Shown here: positions 1 through 9,115 of the stretch, piece by piece
Layout: each line of letters starts with the position of its first letter
How positions within the stretch are numbered: the first letter of the stretch is position 1
From: JBHELB01 sp041859045
Lineage (GTDB): Bacteria; Hydrogenedentota; Hydrogenedentia; Hydrogenedentales; SLHB01
Length of the DNA stretch: 64,000 nucleotides
Direction: 5' to 3'
Assembly (NCBI GenBank): GCA_041859045.1
Contig: JBHELB010000053.1
Span: forward strand, 62,001-126,000
The notes under the pieces: generated by a model
What the model saw: the letters and a program-made list of their open reading frames with translations, nothing else
What the model was told of the DNA's origin: nothing
The model's database searches: none
Position numbers and translations under genes: made by a program

Positions 1-2
1 CC

Positions 3-68
3 CCAGACGCTTGCCGCCTCTGCACAGAAGGCGCGGCGTTAATCGATCCGGATGATATCGTTCTTTGA
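3..68 (+). CDS. Possible 3' end of a PyrE-like gene (partial)
   Basis: Frame 3 is open from the window edge to a TGA at 66-68 and encodes about 21 residues. The tail has a CxxC pair (CRLC) followed by G, A, L and a P-D stretch. This resembles the usual C-terminal Cys motif of one type of orotate phosphoribosyltransferase (CxLCxxGxPL). The resemblance is short, and frame 1 also stays open to a TAA at 40-42, so the call is tentative. It cannot be confirmed without the sequence to the left. Confidence 0.3.
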   Translation, partial: PDACRLCTEGAALIDPDDIVL

Positions 69-113
69 GCGGAGGCGGTAGCACAGGGGCCGCATAACAT
101 GAAAGGAGCCGGT

Positions 114-638
114 ATGTCGCAAAAGACCCAGGGTAAAACGTTCACTATAGAAACTCCACGCTTGCGTATTCGTTCTTTCGCAGTGTCGGATTGGTCAGGA
201 TTCCAGGCCCTTACCGAGGACTACAACGCATCAAATGGCGGAACCTATGAAGGGAAATGGCCCACTTCTGAGGAGCACTGCAAGAATTCGGTCGAGTTCA
301 TGTCGACATGCGAGAATTATTTCGCCGTCTGCCTTCAGAAAACGGGTCAACTCATTGCCATGTTGGTGCTCAACGGTATGGATTGCGATGGCCAGATGGA
401 CCTCGGATATATTGTCCATACGCAGTATCAGGACAATGACCATGACAACGAGGCATTGTCGGCTGTTATGCACTACCTCTTTCGAGAGAGAGAGGTCTGT
501 TCCATTGTCGTGCGCTGGGTGCCTGAGTGGACCGAGCAGTTTCGCGTGCCGACACTCCTGGGATTTGCGTCTGTTACGGAACGGCCGGGCGAAATGGTGC
601 TTACAAAGCAGTGTTGGATGCAACGGCATGCTCACTAA
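114..638 (+). CDS. GNAT-family N-acetyltransferase (RimJ/RimL type)
   Basis: The 174-residue protein opens with a TPRLRIRSF segment, the first strand typical of RimJ/RimL-like acetyltransferases. It continues with a predicted acetyl-CoA fold of the usual length. Such enzymes move an acetyl group from acetyl-CoA to protein N-termini or small amines; the substrate here is unknown. ATG 114 is chosen over ATG 99 because AAGGAG at 103-108 sits 5 bases upstream. The canonical R/Q-x-x-G-x-G/A acetyl-CoA loop is not obvious, so activity is uncertain. The next gene starts 38 bases downstream in the same direction. Confidence 0.6.
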   Translation: MSQKTQGKTFTIETPRLRIRSFAVSDWSGFQALTEDYNASNGGTYEGKWPTSEEHCKNSVEFMSTCENYFAVCLQKTGQLIAMLVLNGMDCDGQMDLGYIVHTQYQDNDHDNEALSAVMHYLFREREVCSIVVRWVPEWTEQFRVPTLLGFASVTERPGEMVLTKQCWMQRHAH

Positions 639-676
639 ATGAGCCTAAGCTATCGTCCAGGGAGACTTTTCCTCAG

Positions 677-1699
677 ATGACGAAGAACCCGTTACTGAGG
701 TCCTTCAACATACGGGTCCACAGCTCTCTTCTGCTGCTATTTGCACTAACGCCTGGGGCTCTTGCGCAGGAGCCCGCGTTTATCCGCGTTTGTTCGTTCA
801 ACATTGCGAATTTCGGTGCGGGAGACGAGTCGGAACGCTCCCTGGTAAGCATCGTCAACATCCTACGCGCTGCAGACGCCGACATCATTGCACTCCAAGA
901 GATCGAGCCCACCGCCAAAGGCGAACAACAACTTGACCGTTTGCTAGCGCTGCTCAACAAAGCGGCAGCGTTCTACAAGACGCCTACCTATGCCGTGGCA
1001 CAGCCCCAGGAACGTTCGGGCGACGAACAGACGGCCTTCTTGTGGCGTGCGCCGGTCGAGTTGCTCGAAGCCCCCATCCTTCTCCCCCATCAGCCCGATC
1101 CGGATGGCAATGGCAAGCGCGTGTTTCAGCGCGTCCCGAGCGTGGCGCGGTTCCGCGCGCGGGCGTTCGATTTCTACGTAGTAAACTGCCACCTCTACAC
1201 CAAACCAATTGGCAAGACCAGCGAGGGGCGGGTGTTTGAGTGCGCGACACTGGCGGGGTGGCTGCGCGTATTGACTACCGCATCCGATCGCGATGCGGTG
1301 GTGCTGGGCGATTTCAACCGTTTTCTCGGCGGTAAGACGCCATGGGCGCAATTCACCGCGCCGGAGAATGCCGCGTATCTCCGGCTTGCACTATTGGAGG
1401 CTATCGCCGGGGCCTTACCCGGCTTCGACCCGGCAACGGACGACGCCAAACAAGACGATCGGTACTCAACGACCACCAGCGGGAAAGGGTCTATCTACGA
1501 TCAGATCATTCTCTCCACCGGCACATCGCGCGAGTTCACGCCCACTCCGGCGTTTGGCGTCGATGCGGGCATCGTGGCCTTCGACCGCGAAAAAGACTAC
1601 GAGTGGTTTTCCGACGACTGGAAACTCGTCACGCAGGTCATTTCCGACCACCGACCGGTCTGGGTGCGCCTGCGCATCGATCTCCCCGACGACGACTGA
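677..1699 (+). CDS. Secreted endonuclease/exonuclease/phosphatase-fold protein
   Basis: The 340-residue protein has an N-terminal hydrophobic signal ending near GALAQ. The EEP (DNase I-like) motifs follow in order: FNIANFG (first strand with the metal-binding Asn), ALQEIE (metal-binding Glu), LGDFN (catalytic Asp and Asn) and a C-terminal SDHRP (catalytic His). All key residues are present, so a Mg-dependent phosphodiesterase or nuclease acting outside the cytoplasm is likely. ATG 677 gives the signal peptide and follows a GGAG at 661-664; the reading frame runs open further upstream, but without a plausible leader. Substrate (DNA, phospholipid or other phosphoester) cannot be told from sequence. 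Confidence 0.82.
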   Translation: MTKNPLLRSFNIRVHSSLLLLFALTPGALAQEPAFIRVCSFNIANFGAGDESERSLVSIVNILRAADADIIALQEIEPTAKGEQQLDRLLALLNKAAAFYKTPTYAVAQPQERSGDEQTAFLWRAPVELLEAPILLPHQPDPDGNGKRVFQRVPSVARFRARAFDFYVVNCHLYTKPIGKTSEGRVFECATLAGWLRVLTTASDRDAVVLGDFNRFLGGKTPWAQFTAPENAAYLRLALLEAIAGALPGFDPATDDAKQDDRYSTTTSGKGSIYDQIILSTGTSREFTPTPAFGVDAGIVAFDREKDYEWFSDDWKLVTQVISDHRPVWVRLRIDLPDDD

Positions 1700-1735
1700 T
1701 CCCGTGCCCGCACCATACCAGGAAAGGGACGCGAT

Positions 1736-3442
1736 ATGAGTTCGAGAAAGCCCAGAGCATCCAACGCCGCGTCCCTCTTTGTCCTGTTCCTTGGGCTGGC
1801 ATTGCTCTTCCCCGCGGCCGCCTTGGCGGCGGAGGAGACGTCTTCTCTCGCGGCCACTATTGCCGACCATCTGAAAGTACCCACCTACAACGAGTTCGAC
1901 GCAGAAAGAGCCTTCGCGGAATGGGGAGAGGGCTGTGTCCCTATTCTCATCCAAATGCTGAACGAGAGTTCGGGCGAGGCGGAGAAAGTCGCGTTCTACC
2001 TCGGCAAGACGAAGAGTTCCGCCGCGGTGCACCCACTGATTCAGTACGTCGAGCGATTGTTGGCCGCTGGCAGCGAGCGCCGATTTGGTTATCTGGCCCT
2101 CGGGTGGATAGGCGACGAGAACGCACTGGCGTATCTTGCCCAGGCTGCGAAAGACCCGCGCCGCTCGGAACAGGCCGTTCACGGCCTGGAGGTCGCCGAG
2201 AATCGCGCGGCGCTTGCCCTGCTCGAGCAACTCGACCGCGAACTCGGCGCAAACCGTCCCAAGTACCTGCCTGAGCAGATCGCGCGCTGCCGCGAGGCGA
2301 TCGAGCGAAGGGAAGGGTTACAGCGTGCGCGAGGTACAGAGCGAAGCGGCGAGGACCTCGCGAAGTTTTGGGGAGTCCAGAGCGTGCGCCCGGTGTCTAA
2401 TCCGAAGAAGGAGATCCTCTGCAAATATACCGGTTCGGTCTTTCGGAGCGACTATCCCAAGAGTCTGAAGTTGGACGGCGTTCGGTTCGAGTTTCGCAAA
2501 GACGGATCCTTTGAGACCAATTGGCCTCTGAGCGACAGGCCATCACGCCTCTTGACTGAGTTCGCACAAGGGCGGTACCGGGTATTGAGTCCCACGCAGT
2601 TGGTCCTTGGGCCAGGCAAAGGAGTTACCACTTTCGCCTTTTCCTTGAGCGAAGGGCGTTTGTCTTTTTATCACGGAAACCAGCAAGCCTTCTTCTCTCT
2701 TGCCAAGAATTCGCCGTTGGTGTCACCCTACACTCCCGCGAGCATTGCGGGCGTGTATAAGGGGCAGGTGCTTCTCGCAAGAGAAGAGCCCAACCGCCTT
2801 GAACCCATCGATGGGATTGAGATTGTCTTCTCGGATAACGGGTATTTCAGCACAAACTTTGGTGGCGTGGGCGGAAGATTCGGGCGCAACGCTGAGCCAG
2901 TCGACGGGAAATACCTGATCGACCGGTTTGGCAAGCTTGTCTGCTTTCGCGAGTATCACGGATCGGACGTCGTCGGCGGTACGGTTACTTCCTTTTTCGA
3001 TTGGCATCTCCGCGACGGGGCGTTGCGCGCCAACTACGGTTCTTGGCCATTGGCGCTTTCGCTCTCCGGCAATGCGTCCATTGAGGAAGACAAGGAACTC
3101 CTCAAGCAGCTAACCGCGGGGAAGTACACGGGATCGGCCTTTCGCGCGACACCGGACGGGGCCATTGTCGAGCTTCCAGGAATCGAACTGACGTTTCGTG
3201 AAGACGGGACGTATCAGTGCAACTTCAGCACCATTCTCCGGGAAGAACGGGATCAGTACTACCCCGAGGACGAAGGTCCTTTTCGCCTCTTCTCTGACCG
3301 GCAACTCTACATGGCCGACAAGTGGAAAGGCGACGACGTGACCAATCAAGGCGTGTGCGACGTGCTCCTCTCTGGGGACAAACTGTACTTCACGTCACGG
3401 AACCGAAAAGCATACTTCACACTGAAACAAGAGCGTCCGTAG
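1736..3442 (+). CDS. Secreted HEAT-like protein with three tandem beta modules
   Basis: This 568-residue protein has a clear signal peptide (hydrophobic 11-31, AAALAA cleavage region). Residues about 55-195 are alpha-helical and HEAT-like. The rest is three related beta-rich modules starting near 229, 339 and 462. Each opens with K/V-Y-T/K-G, then a strand pair of the form G-I/V-x-x-x-F-x-x-D/N-G-x-F/Y-x-x-N-F/W. I do not recognise the module; it may be lipocalin-like. A strong AGGAAAGGGA lies just before the ATG. Gene 677-1699 ends 36 bases upstream, so the two may be co-transcribed. Function is unknown; a periplasmic or surface role is inferred from the signal peptide. Confidence 0.72.
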   Translation: MSSRKPRASNAASLFVLFLGLALLFPAAALAAEETSSLAATIADHLKVPTYNEFDAERAFAEWGEGCVPILIQMLNESSGEAEKVAFYLGKTKSSAAVHPLIQYVERLLAAGSERRFGYLALGWIGDENALAYLAQAAKDPRRSEQAVHGLEVAENRAALALLEQLDRELGANRPKYLPEQIARCREAIERREGLQRARGTERSGEDLAKFWGVQSVRPVSNPKKEILCKYTGSVFRSDYPKSLKLDGVRFEFRKDGSFETNWPLSDRPSRLLTEFAQGRYRVLSPTQLVLGPGKGVTTFAFSLSEGRLSFYHGNQQAFFSLAKNSPLVSPYTPASIAGVYKGQVLLAREEPNRLEPIDGIEIVFSDNGYFSTNFGGVGGRFGRNAEPVDGKYLIDRFGKLVCFREYHGSDVVGGTVTSFFDWHLRDGALRANYGSWPLALSLSGNASIEEDKELLKQLTAGKYTGSAFRATPDGAIVELPGIELTFREDGTYQCNFSTILREERDQYYPEDEGPFRLFSDRQLYMADKWKGDDVTNQGVCDVLLSGDKLYFTSRNRKAYFTLKQERP

Positions 3443-3464
3443 CCAAGCCGCAATATGCTCACCC

Positions 3465-3506
3465 ACTGTGGATAATGAAGCCATTCCTGGCTGCATTATC
3501 CACAGT
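3465..3506. repeat. Long hairpin of two inverted DnaA-box sequences
   Basis: Arms ACTGTGGATAATG and CATTATCCACAGT pair perfectly over 13 bp. After one A/G mismatch the stem continues with AGCCA/TGGCT around a TTCC loop. Each arm contains the consensus DnaA box TTATCCACA (3467-3475 inverted, 3496-3504 direct). It lies between the convergent genes ending at 3442 and 3713, so a bidirectional transcription terminator is the simplest role, although there is no T-run. DnaA binding is possible. Confidence 0.7.
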
Positions 3507-3569
3507 TCCGACGGCCGTACGCGTCCCGTAACGCCCCCCGCGGCTCGCGGTATTCTAGTTGGTCGCTTT

Positions 3570-3691
3570 TGACGGCGCGCCAGAGGGACACTGCACGGTT
3601 CCCTCGTTGGCCGGGACGGCTCTTGAGCGAAGGGAAATGCCACGCGCGGAAGGCGTCTGCGCGATCCATACCCGGCTGCGGCGCGCCGTCA
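3570..3691. repeat. 122-bp segment bounded by 12-bp inverted repeats
   Basis: TGACGGCGCGCC at 3570-3581 and its exact reverse complement at 3680-3691 bound a GC-rich segment between two convergent genes. No gene is recognised in it. It could be a small dispersed element or a structured 3' region of the leftward beta-helix gene. Confidence 0.5.
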
Positions 3692-3712
3692 GTTCACAGG
3701 CGCGATTCCGGC

Positions 3713-5359
3713 CTACTCGCCGCTGTTCACCGTACGAGTTACCATCAACGCGTCGGCGGAGACGGTACCTGCGGAATTGCGGTACAGTGTCACGTGACTG
3801 TCTGCGTCGATCTCGAACACGCCGAGCGCCGCCCACGCCCCACAGACCTGGGTTTGATCAAGTCGGATTTCCGTCTCGCCTTTGGCGTGCTTGACAACGT
3901 AGCGCGCATTCGCGCTGGGGCGGCTAAACCCCTTTGGAAGCCACACGCTGATCGTGCAACGGCCGGGCTCGACCCTTCCCAGAAGCCAGCGGCATAGGGA
4001 ATCCTCGGGGCCGGTCCAACTGAAGTAATAGTGACCGTTGAATGCCGTCTCGCTGGCGTGGTTGGGCCAATACCCTTCGAGCACCACGTCACGTCCGCGA
4101 ACATCGACAATGGTGGAGCGCTCGGGGGCGCTGTAGTGCGGGCGTGATACGAGGTTGCCGTGAACGGCGGCGTTGGCTTGAGGGTCCACCTCGATTGCCT
4201 CATCGCCAAATAGCATATTCGACGCGACGATCGCGCCGCGTACCCCGCCTTCGATCTCAACCGCTACGCCCGCCTTGCCAAATCGACAGGCCGTCACGGA
4301 GACTTCGCCGGAACGTGCCTCGATGCAGGGCTGCGGCACCGCCTTGGGGCGCCAGTCGAGAAAATGGCATTGGTTGAAGCTGACAAAGCCCTCGCCTTCG
4401 ATGCGCGCCACCTGATCGCTCAATCCCCAGAACGCGCAGTTGCTCAACTGGACCGTGCCGCGGTGGCTAGGCAGCACGCGAATCTGCACGGGGTCTTCCC
4501 CGAAAATGGCGACAAACTCGCCGTTGGTGATGAGAATGCCGTACGGCGCGGAATTCTCAACCAGCACGGACGAATTACAGGCGTCCGCGCCGATCCCGAG
4601 GAAGTTGCCATTGCATACGCCGCCGGAACTGTCGATGAACCGGTATCCCGTCTTGTAGCCCCAGCAAAACGTGTTGAGCACGTGCTGCCAGTCGGTGCGA
4701 CCAAAAATGAAGGCTTCGCCGTTCGACTGCACAAAGCTTCTGAACTTGGGATTGCGCGTCGATTCCGGGAAGAATGGCCAGAAATGAACCGTGTCGATGC
4801 GGCCGATGTCGACGACTTTGTCCACGAACAACCCTCTTCGCAGCGGGCATCCAAACACGCGGCTGACAAGATGCCGATTCGTCACCACAACGCCGAGGTT
4901 GATCCCTTGATAGGGGTTCACGAGCAGGCAGTCCTCGACGGTCATATCGCCGCCTTCGACACCTGCAATGCACCAGGGATAGGGCGCGACCTCGTCGCCC
5001 GTCTGTTCCGGGTAGTGCACCGCAAGCCCGCGCAGCGTCGCATTGGCTTTCAGAGCAATAAAGGGATCGCCCTCTTCGCTTCCGCGCCCTTCGTGCGCAA
5101 GCAAGGTCGTCCCACGTCCCTGATTCCAACGCCGCGGCGAGCACGCCACACCCGCCAATGTCACATCGTTAGGCACAGTCAGGTGACGCGCGATGGCGAA
5201 GGACCCCGTGCCCAGCCGCACTTGCCCGCCGCCCGATTCTCCGCACGCGTCCAGCGCGCGCTGGAGCGCATCGGTGTCATCGGTCTTCCCATCGCCCACG
5301 ACGCCGAAATCGCGGGCATCCACCAAGAGTGCGGCTTCGTCAGAAATTTCCTCGCTCAC
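3713..5359 (-). CDS. Pectate-lyase-superfamily right-handed beta-helix protein
   Basis: The 548-residue protein begins with the hallmark of the Pectate_lyase_3 family: an A-R-D-F-G-V-x-G-D-G-x-T-D-D-T run near residue 16, followed by A-L-Q-x-A-L-D. The remainder is a ladder of short valine- and asparagine-rich turns typical of a right-handed parallel beta-helix. Such proteins bind or cleave polysaccharides. No signal peptide is visible, which is odd for a lyase and leaves a non-catalytic or cytoplasmic role open. GGAG lies 8 bases before ATG 5359. The 264-base gap to the divergent kinase gene holds a CCCCAT/ATGGGG palindrome after a T-run near 5532-5555. Confidence 0.75.
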   Translation of the reverse strand: MSEEISDEAALLVDARDFGVVGDGKTDDTDALQRALDACGESGGGQVRLGTGSFAIARHLTVPNDVTLAGVACSPRRWNQGRGTTLLAHEGRGSEEGDPFIALKANATLRGLAVHYPEQTGDEVAPYPWCIAGVEGGDMTVEDCLLVNPYQGINLGVVVTNRHLVSRVFGCPLRRGLFVDKVVDIGRIDTVHFWPFFPESTRNPKFRSFVQSNGEAFIFGRTDWQHVLNTFCWGYKTGYRFIDSSGGVCNGNFLGIGADACNSSVLVENSAPYGILITNGEFVAIFGEDPVQIRVLPSHRGTVQLSNCAFWGLSDQVARIEGEGFVSFNQCHFLDWRPKAVPQPCIEARSGEVSVTACRFGKAGVAVEIEGGVRGAIVASNMLFGDEAIEVDPQANAAVHGNLVSRPHYSAPERSTIVDVRGRDVVLEGYWPNHASETAFNGHYYFSWTGPEDSLCRWLLGRVEPGRCTISVWLPKGFSRPSANARYVVKHAKGETEIRLDQTQVCGAWAALGVFEIDADSHVTLYRNSAGTVSADALMVTRTVNSGE

Positions 5360-5623
5360 GACTGATTCTCCGAATCGTTGGTTGCCGTAAAAGTTTGTAA
5401 TACCTGCCCAGAACCGAAGGGCATAGGCTAAATGATTGACGCAAAAAAAGCCAACCGTGCAGCCATGCCGAAATAGAATGACGCGTAACGTAGGAAAGTT
5501 TCAGGGCACCAGAACAACGGGCCGAGATTGCGTTTTTTTTCCCCATTGATGGGGCAACCGCCTGTCCACAAGGCACTTGTGAAAAATACGGCAACATGCG
5601 AGAATAGGCAAGACGAGGGAACA

Positions 5624-7246
5624 ATGCTGCAACGCAATCATCTCCAGACCCCTCCCCCGGTGGAGGTCATCCAGTTTCCTACGCCGCTTCCCGATCCAAG
5701 ACCGACGGAAGCGCTGGGACCGTTTGAGGCCATTCCTACCCCGCTGCCCCCGGGCCCCACTCCTTCACAAATATCCGCCATAAACAACAAGGAGGGGCTT
5801 CGCAGGGGAGTCCCCTCGCCGGAAACTTGCCTTCTCCTGCTCTTCATGGCGTTCTTGGGTATCATATTGGCGACCGCGCAGGCGCAGGCCTTGGGCTCGG
5901 TGCCTCCTCCGGCGCTGCTGGTGGGACTGGCGGGCATTGTACTCGTCCTGGGGGCGGCGGCGCTGACATTGACGGCTTTCACCGAAATTAAGGGCCTTTC
6001 TCGTCCGCTCCTTGCCGGTTCCACGATGCTTTTGTCGGGCGGCGCCTTGATCTCGCTTGGTTTTTCCGACAGAAGCACAGGGCAGATTCTGGCTGACCTT
6101 GTGTGCGCCGCGGGGTGGGCAGGCATATTGTACGCGGTATGGCGTTACGTTACCCGTATGCGGACAGAAGCTCGTCAGTCCGAACAGCAGCTTCGCAAAC
6201 TACGAAAGCGTTTGGCGCGGGTGCGACGAGCGGAGCGTGCCCTGGCGGCGTCTGAAGCCCGGCAGCATGCTCTTCTCGGCGCCATTCCCGACATTTTGCT
6301 GTTTATGTACAAGGACGGGTTCCTGACTCGCATCGCACCTGCGCGAGACCCGTATATCCACGAAGACACACCGCAGGATAGCGACGTGGTCGCTTTCCGA
6401 ACGTGGCCTTTTGAGAGCGATCCAAATTTGGAGCGAGGAATCTCGATGGCGCTCGAGCGCGGCGGGGCGCAGTTGTTTGAATTGCCCATAAAGCGCGAGG
6501 CGAATCCCATCGAACTTGAGGTGCGGGTTATTCCTGGGGCCGAAGGCGAAGCGCTCGTGCTCCTGCGCGATATTACCTCGCGACGGCACCTCGAGCAGGA
6601 GATTCTAGACGTCAGCGCGCGCGAACAACGGCGAATCGCTCGGGATCTGCACGACGGATTGGGGCAGGACTTGACGGGCGTTCTTTGTCTGCACCGGGGC
6701 CTGGCCAAGAAACTCGAGAATGGAGCTTCTCCGTTGGCTGAAGAAGCCTCCGATGTATCCCGTCTGCTCAAGGACGCGATTGCCCGTACGAAAGGTTTGG
6801 CCAAGGGGCTTCGCCCGGTGGAACTGGACGCATTGGGGTTTGAAACCGCCCTTCAGGATCTGGCGGTTACGACAGAGACGGTGTTTGGTATTCCTTGCGA
6901 TTTCTCGTATGATAAGTCCGTTGCGGTCAAGGACGACGCCACAGCGGAGCACCTATACCGAATTGCGCAGGAAGCGGTGGCTAACGCCGTTAAGCATGCG
7001 GAGCCGAGTCAGATTCAGGTTCATGTGACGATGGACGCCAATAAGGGCGTGCTGACGGTGACCGATGATGGCATAGGGATCGAGACGACAGAGGGGAAGA
7101 GTAAGGGATTGGGTCTCGGCATCATGAAGTACAGGGCGCGCATTATTCACGCGACCTTGCGAATACGACCGGGAGATGCCGGAGGCACGGTGGTTTCGTG
7201 TTCGTTTTCGCCAATGAAACCAAGACTCGGCGGACAAAACGTGTAG
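5624..7246 (+). CDS. NarL/DegS-type membrane sensor histidine kinase
   Basis: The 540-residue protein starts with a proline-rich segment of about 60 residues. Four hydrophobic helices follow (residues roughly 70-200), then a coiled coil, a PAS-like domain (about 225-325), a HisKA_3 dimerisation domain and a HATPase. The phosphoacceptor is His343 in the sequence DLHDGLGQ. The ATPase N box (NAVKHA) and G boxes (DDGIG, GLGLG) are intact. ATG 5624 is preferred over an upstream in-frame ATG because GAGGG sits 4 bases before it. The partner regulator starts 57 bases downstream. The signal is unknown and no periplasmic sensor domain is visible, so an intramembrane or cytoplasmic PAS signal is likely. 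Confidence 0.9.
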   Translation: MLQRNHLQTPPPVEVIQFPTPLPDPRPTEALGPFEAIPTPLPPGPTPSQISAINNKEGLRRGVPSPETCLLLLFMAFLGIILATAQAQALGSVPPPALLVGLAGIVLVLGAAALTLTAFTEIKGLSRPLLAGSTMLLSGGALISLGFSDRSTGQILADLVCAAGWAGILYAVWRYVTRMRTEARQSEQQLRKLRKRLARVRRAERALAASEARQHALLGAIPDILLFMYKDGFLTRIAPARDPYIHEDTPQDSDVVAFRTWPFESDPNLERGISMALERGGAQLFELPIKREANPIELEVRVIPGAEGEALVLLRDITSRRHLEQEILDVSAREQRRIARDLHDGLGQDLTGVLCLHRGLAKKLENGASPLAEEASDVSRLLKDAIARTKGLAKGLRPVELDALGFETALQDLAVTTETVFGIPCDFSYDKSVAVKDDATAEHLYRIAQEAVANAVKHAEPSQIQVHVTMDANKGVLTVTDDGIGIETTEGKSKGLGLGIMKYRARIIHATLRIRPGDAGGTVVSCSFSPMKPRLGGQNV

Positions 7247-7303
7247 ACAGACGAAGGGCGCGTTTTGTTTGTCACAACGCACTAACTGGGGAGTGCCGGA
7301 ACT

Positions 7304-7999
7304 GTGGCAATGCAACAAACAGAGCAGATTAAGAAAAGGGTGGTCGTCGTTGACGATCACTCCATCGTTCGCCGAGGGTTCACTTACCTGATCAATCAGG
7401 AAGAGGACATGGAGGTGGTGGGAGAAGCCGAAGATTCGGCGTCGGCCCTCGCCCTCATCCAGGAGACTAAACCGAATCTGGCGATCATCGATATCACGCT
7501 GAAAGGTTCCAGCGGTATCGACCTCATCCGTCAGCTTCGGTCAGTGTGTCCGGGCGTTCTGTTGTTGGTGGTCTCCATGCACGACGAACTGCTCTATGCC
7601 GAACGCGCGCTTCACGCAGGCGCACGCGGGTATATCATGAAGCAGGAAGTCGATGAAAACATGGTCCATGCGCTGCGGCGCGTGCTTCAGGGCGGCATCT
7701 ACGTGAGCGAGGCCGTGAACCAGCGGTTGCTCAAGAGCGTGACCGAAGCGGAACGTCCCCATCCCGTCGCGTTGATTGAAACGTTGAGCGAACGCGAGCT
7801 TGAAGTCTTCCGCATGATCGGACAAGGCGCGGAAACGAGACAGATTGCTGAAGCGCTCAATGTCGGTTTCAAAACCATCGCGACCTACCGCGAACGCATT
7901 AAGAAGAAGCTCAACATCGATTCCGCGAGCCAACTGATCCAGTGCGCAGTGGAGTGGTTGCTTCGCGAGGGCGGCGGCGGGCAACAGTCGCAGAGCTGA
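7304..7999 (+). CDS. NarL/FixJ-family response regulator
   Basis: The 231-residue protein has a receiver domain with acidic pair Asp17-Asp18, phosphoacceptor Asp63, Ser91 and Lys113, all at the expected positions. A LuxR-type helix-turn-helix follows (about 158-215; LSERELEVF then the K-T-I-A-T-Y recognition helix). GTG 7304 is chosen because GGGGAG at 7288-7293 precedes it; ATG 7310 is the alternative. It is the cognate partner of the kinase immediately upstream and a DNA-binding activator or repressor. Close spacing to the methyltransferase and ABC genes suggests shared transcription with them. Confidence 0.92.
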   Translation: MAMQQTEQIKKRVVVVDDHSIVRRGFTYLINQEEDMEVVGEAEDSASALALIQETKPNLAIIDITLKGSSGIDLIRQLRSVCPGVLLLVVSMHDELLYAERALHAGARGYIMKQEVDENMVHALRRVLQGGIYVSEAVNQRLLKSVTEAERPHPVALIETLSERELEVFRMIGQGAETRQIAEALNVGFKTIATYRERIKKKLNIDSASQLIQCAVEWLLREGGGGQQSQS

Positions 8000-8036
8000 G
8001 CCCACTGTCTTCTAGGAACAGCCGGGAGGACATGCT

Positions 8037-9101
8037 GTGAACGCCCGCGATGCCGGCGACGAGTCGTTCCACGAGGCGATCCGTTCCGCGAAACGCGGGT
8101 TTTGGGCACAAAAGGGCGCCGCACAGGAATACCAATTCGAAGCGTTCAAGACGGATCCGCTGCGTCGCCTCAAGAATGTGCTGGAAATCGGTTTCGTCCT
8201 GCGTCATGTTCAAGGACAAACCGTGCTTGATGCAGGGGCAGGCACCGGACGTTTCACATTGGCGCTTGAAGCCCGCGGTTTCCACACCATTGCCGTGGAT
8301 CTTTCGCAGGAAATGTTGATCGAGGCTCGACGTCTTTCTCTCCTGCAGAATCGGCCCTTCCGTGCAGCGCAAGGCGACGTGGAAAGACTGCCTTTTCCGG
8401 ATAACACCTTTGATTCGGTCGTCTCGATCGCGGTGCTTCGTCATTTTCATCATTGGCGTGAACTACTCGCAGAGCTTGCGCGCATCACGCGTCCCGGGGG
8501 ACGCATTATTTTCGATATGGCCTCGGGAGAGCATCGTAGACTATTGAATACACTGGATCCTAAGGCCGTTCCCGAGATTCCCTCTCCTCAAACCTATGAC
8601 GCGTGCGCAACCTTTCACGAGCTTCAGGACACGGCGAAAAGTCTTTCTCTACGGGTAATCGAATGCGCCCCTAATGATTTTTTCGAGAACAATGCGTTGT
8701 TCGATGCCGTCTTGGGTGCTCGAGGGGATGCGATGCGAGCAGAACTGCGTGAACTACTTTCCTCGCCTGCGGCCGTGGCGCTGTGCGAGACGATCGCCCG
8801 CCGCTTTCTTCCGGCGGCCCCTTTAGCCCTTGGCGATTCGTGGCTGGCTGTGGTGGACAAACCGTCTGAACTTGGTGCATGCTCTTCGCAGTCGCCATCG
8901 GTGCGTTCTGTGACGTCGCAAGACGGGCTACAACCGCAGGCGCTATTCCAGGCTCGACTGGGACTGCGTTATGCGAGCTATCTGCGTGAAGTGGCGCGGT
9001 GTCTCGAAGCTCCGGAGGCGGATCGGCTGTGGAACTTCTTGAAGGAAGAACTACTGCCCCATGTCCCGCGGGAAGTGTGGTCTGAGCTGAGCAATGACTA
9101 A
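8037..9101 (+). CDS. Class I SAM-dependent methyltransferase
   Basis: This 354-residue protein carries motif I (V-L-D-A-G-A-G-T-G-R-F) near residue 62, an acidic motif II (AVDLS), a motif with D-V-E-R-L-P-F and the post-I D-S-V-V-S-I strand. It is of the UbiE/Methyltransf_11 type. The C-terminal third (after about 210) is not part of the methyltransferase core and is unrecognised. Start is GTG 8037: GGGAGGA at 8024-8030 is ideally placed and the ATG five bases upstream runs into an immediate stop. It lies between the two-component genes and the sugar transporter. Substrate unknown. Confidence 0.82.
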   Translation: MNARDAGDESFHEAIRSAKRGFWAQKGAAQEYQFEAFKTDPLRRLKNVLEIGFVLRHVQGQTVLDAGAGTGRFTLALEARGFHTIAVDLSQEMLIEARRLSLLQNRPFRAAQGDVERLPFPDNTFDSVVSIAVLRHFHHWRELLAELARITRPGGRIIFDMASGEHRRLLNTLDPKAVPEIPSPQTYDACATFHELQDTAKSLSLRVIECAPNDFFENNALFDAVLGARGDAMRAELRELLSSPAAVALCETIARRFLPAAPLALGDSWLAVVDKPSELGACSSQSPSVRSVTSQDGLQPQALFQARLGLRYASYLREVARCLEAPEADRLWNFLKEELLPHVPREVWSELSND

Positions 9102-9115
9102 GTGCCGGGGGTGGA

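Noticed and set aside
4364..5365. Long open frame opposite the beta-helix gene
   Set aside because: It lies fully antisense to a gene with a clear family signature, and its product has no recognisable motif or start site.
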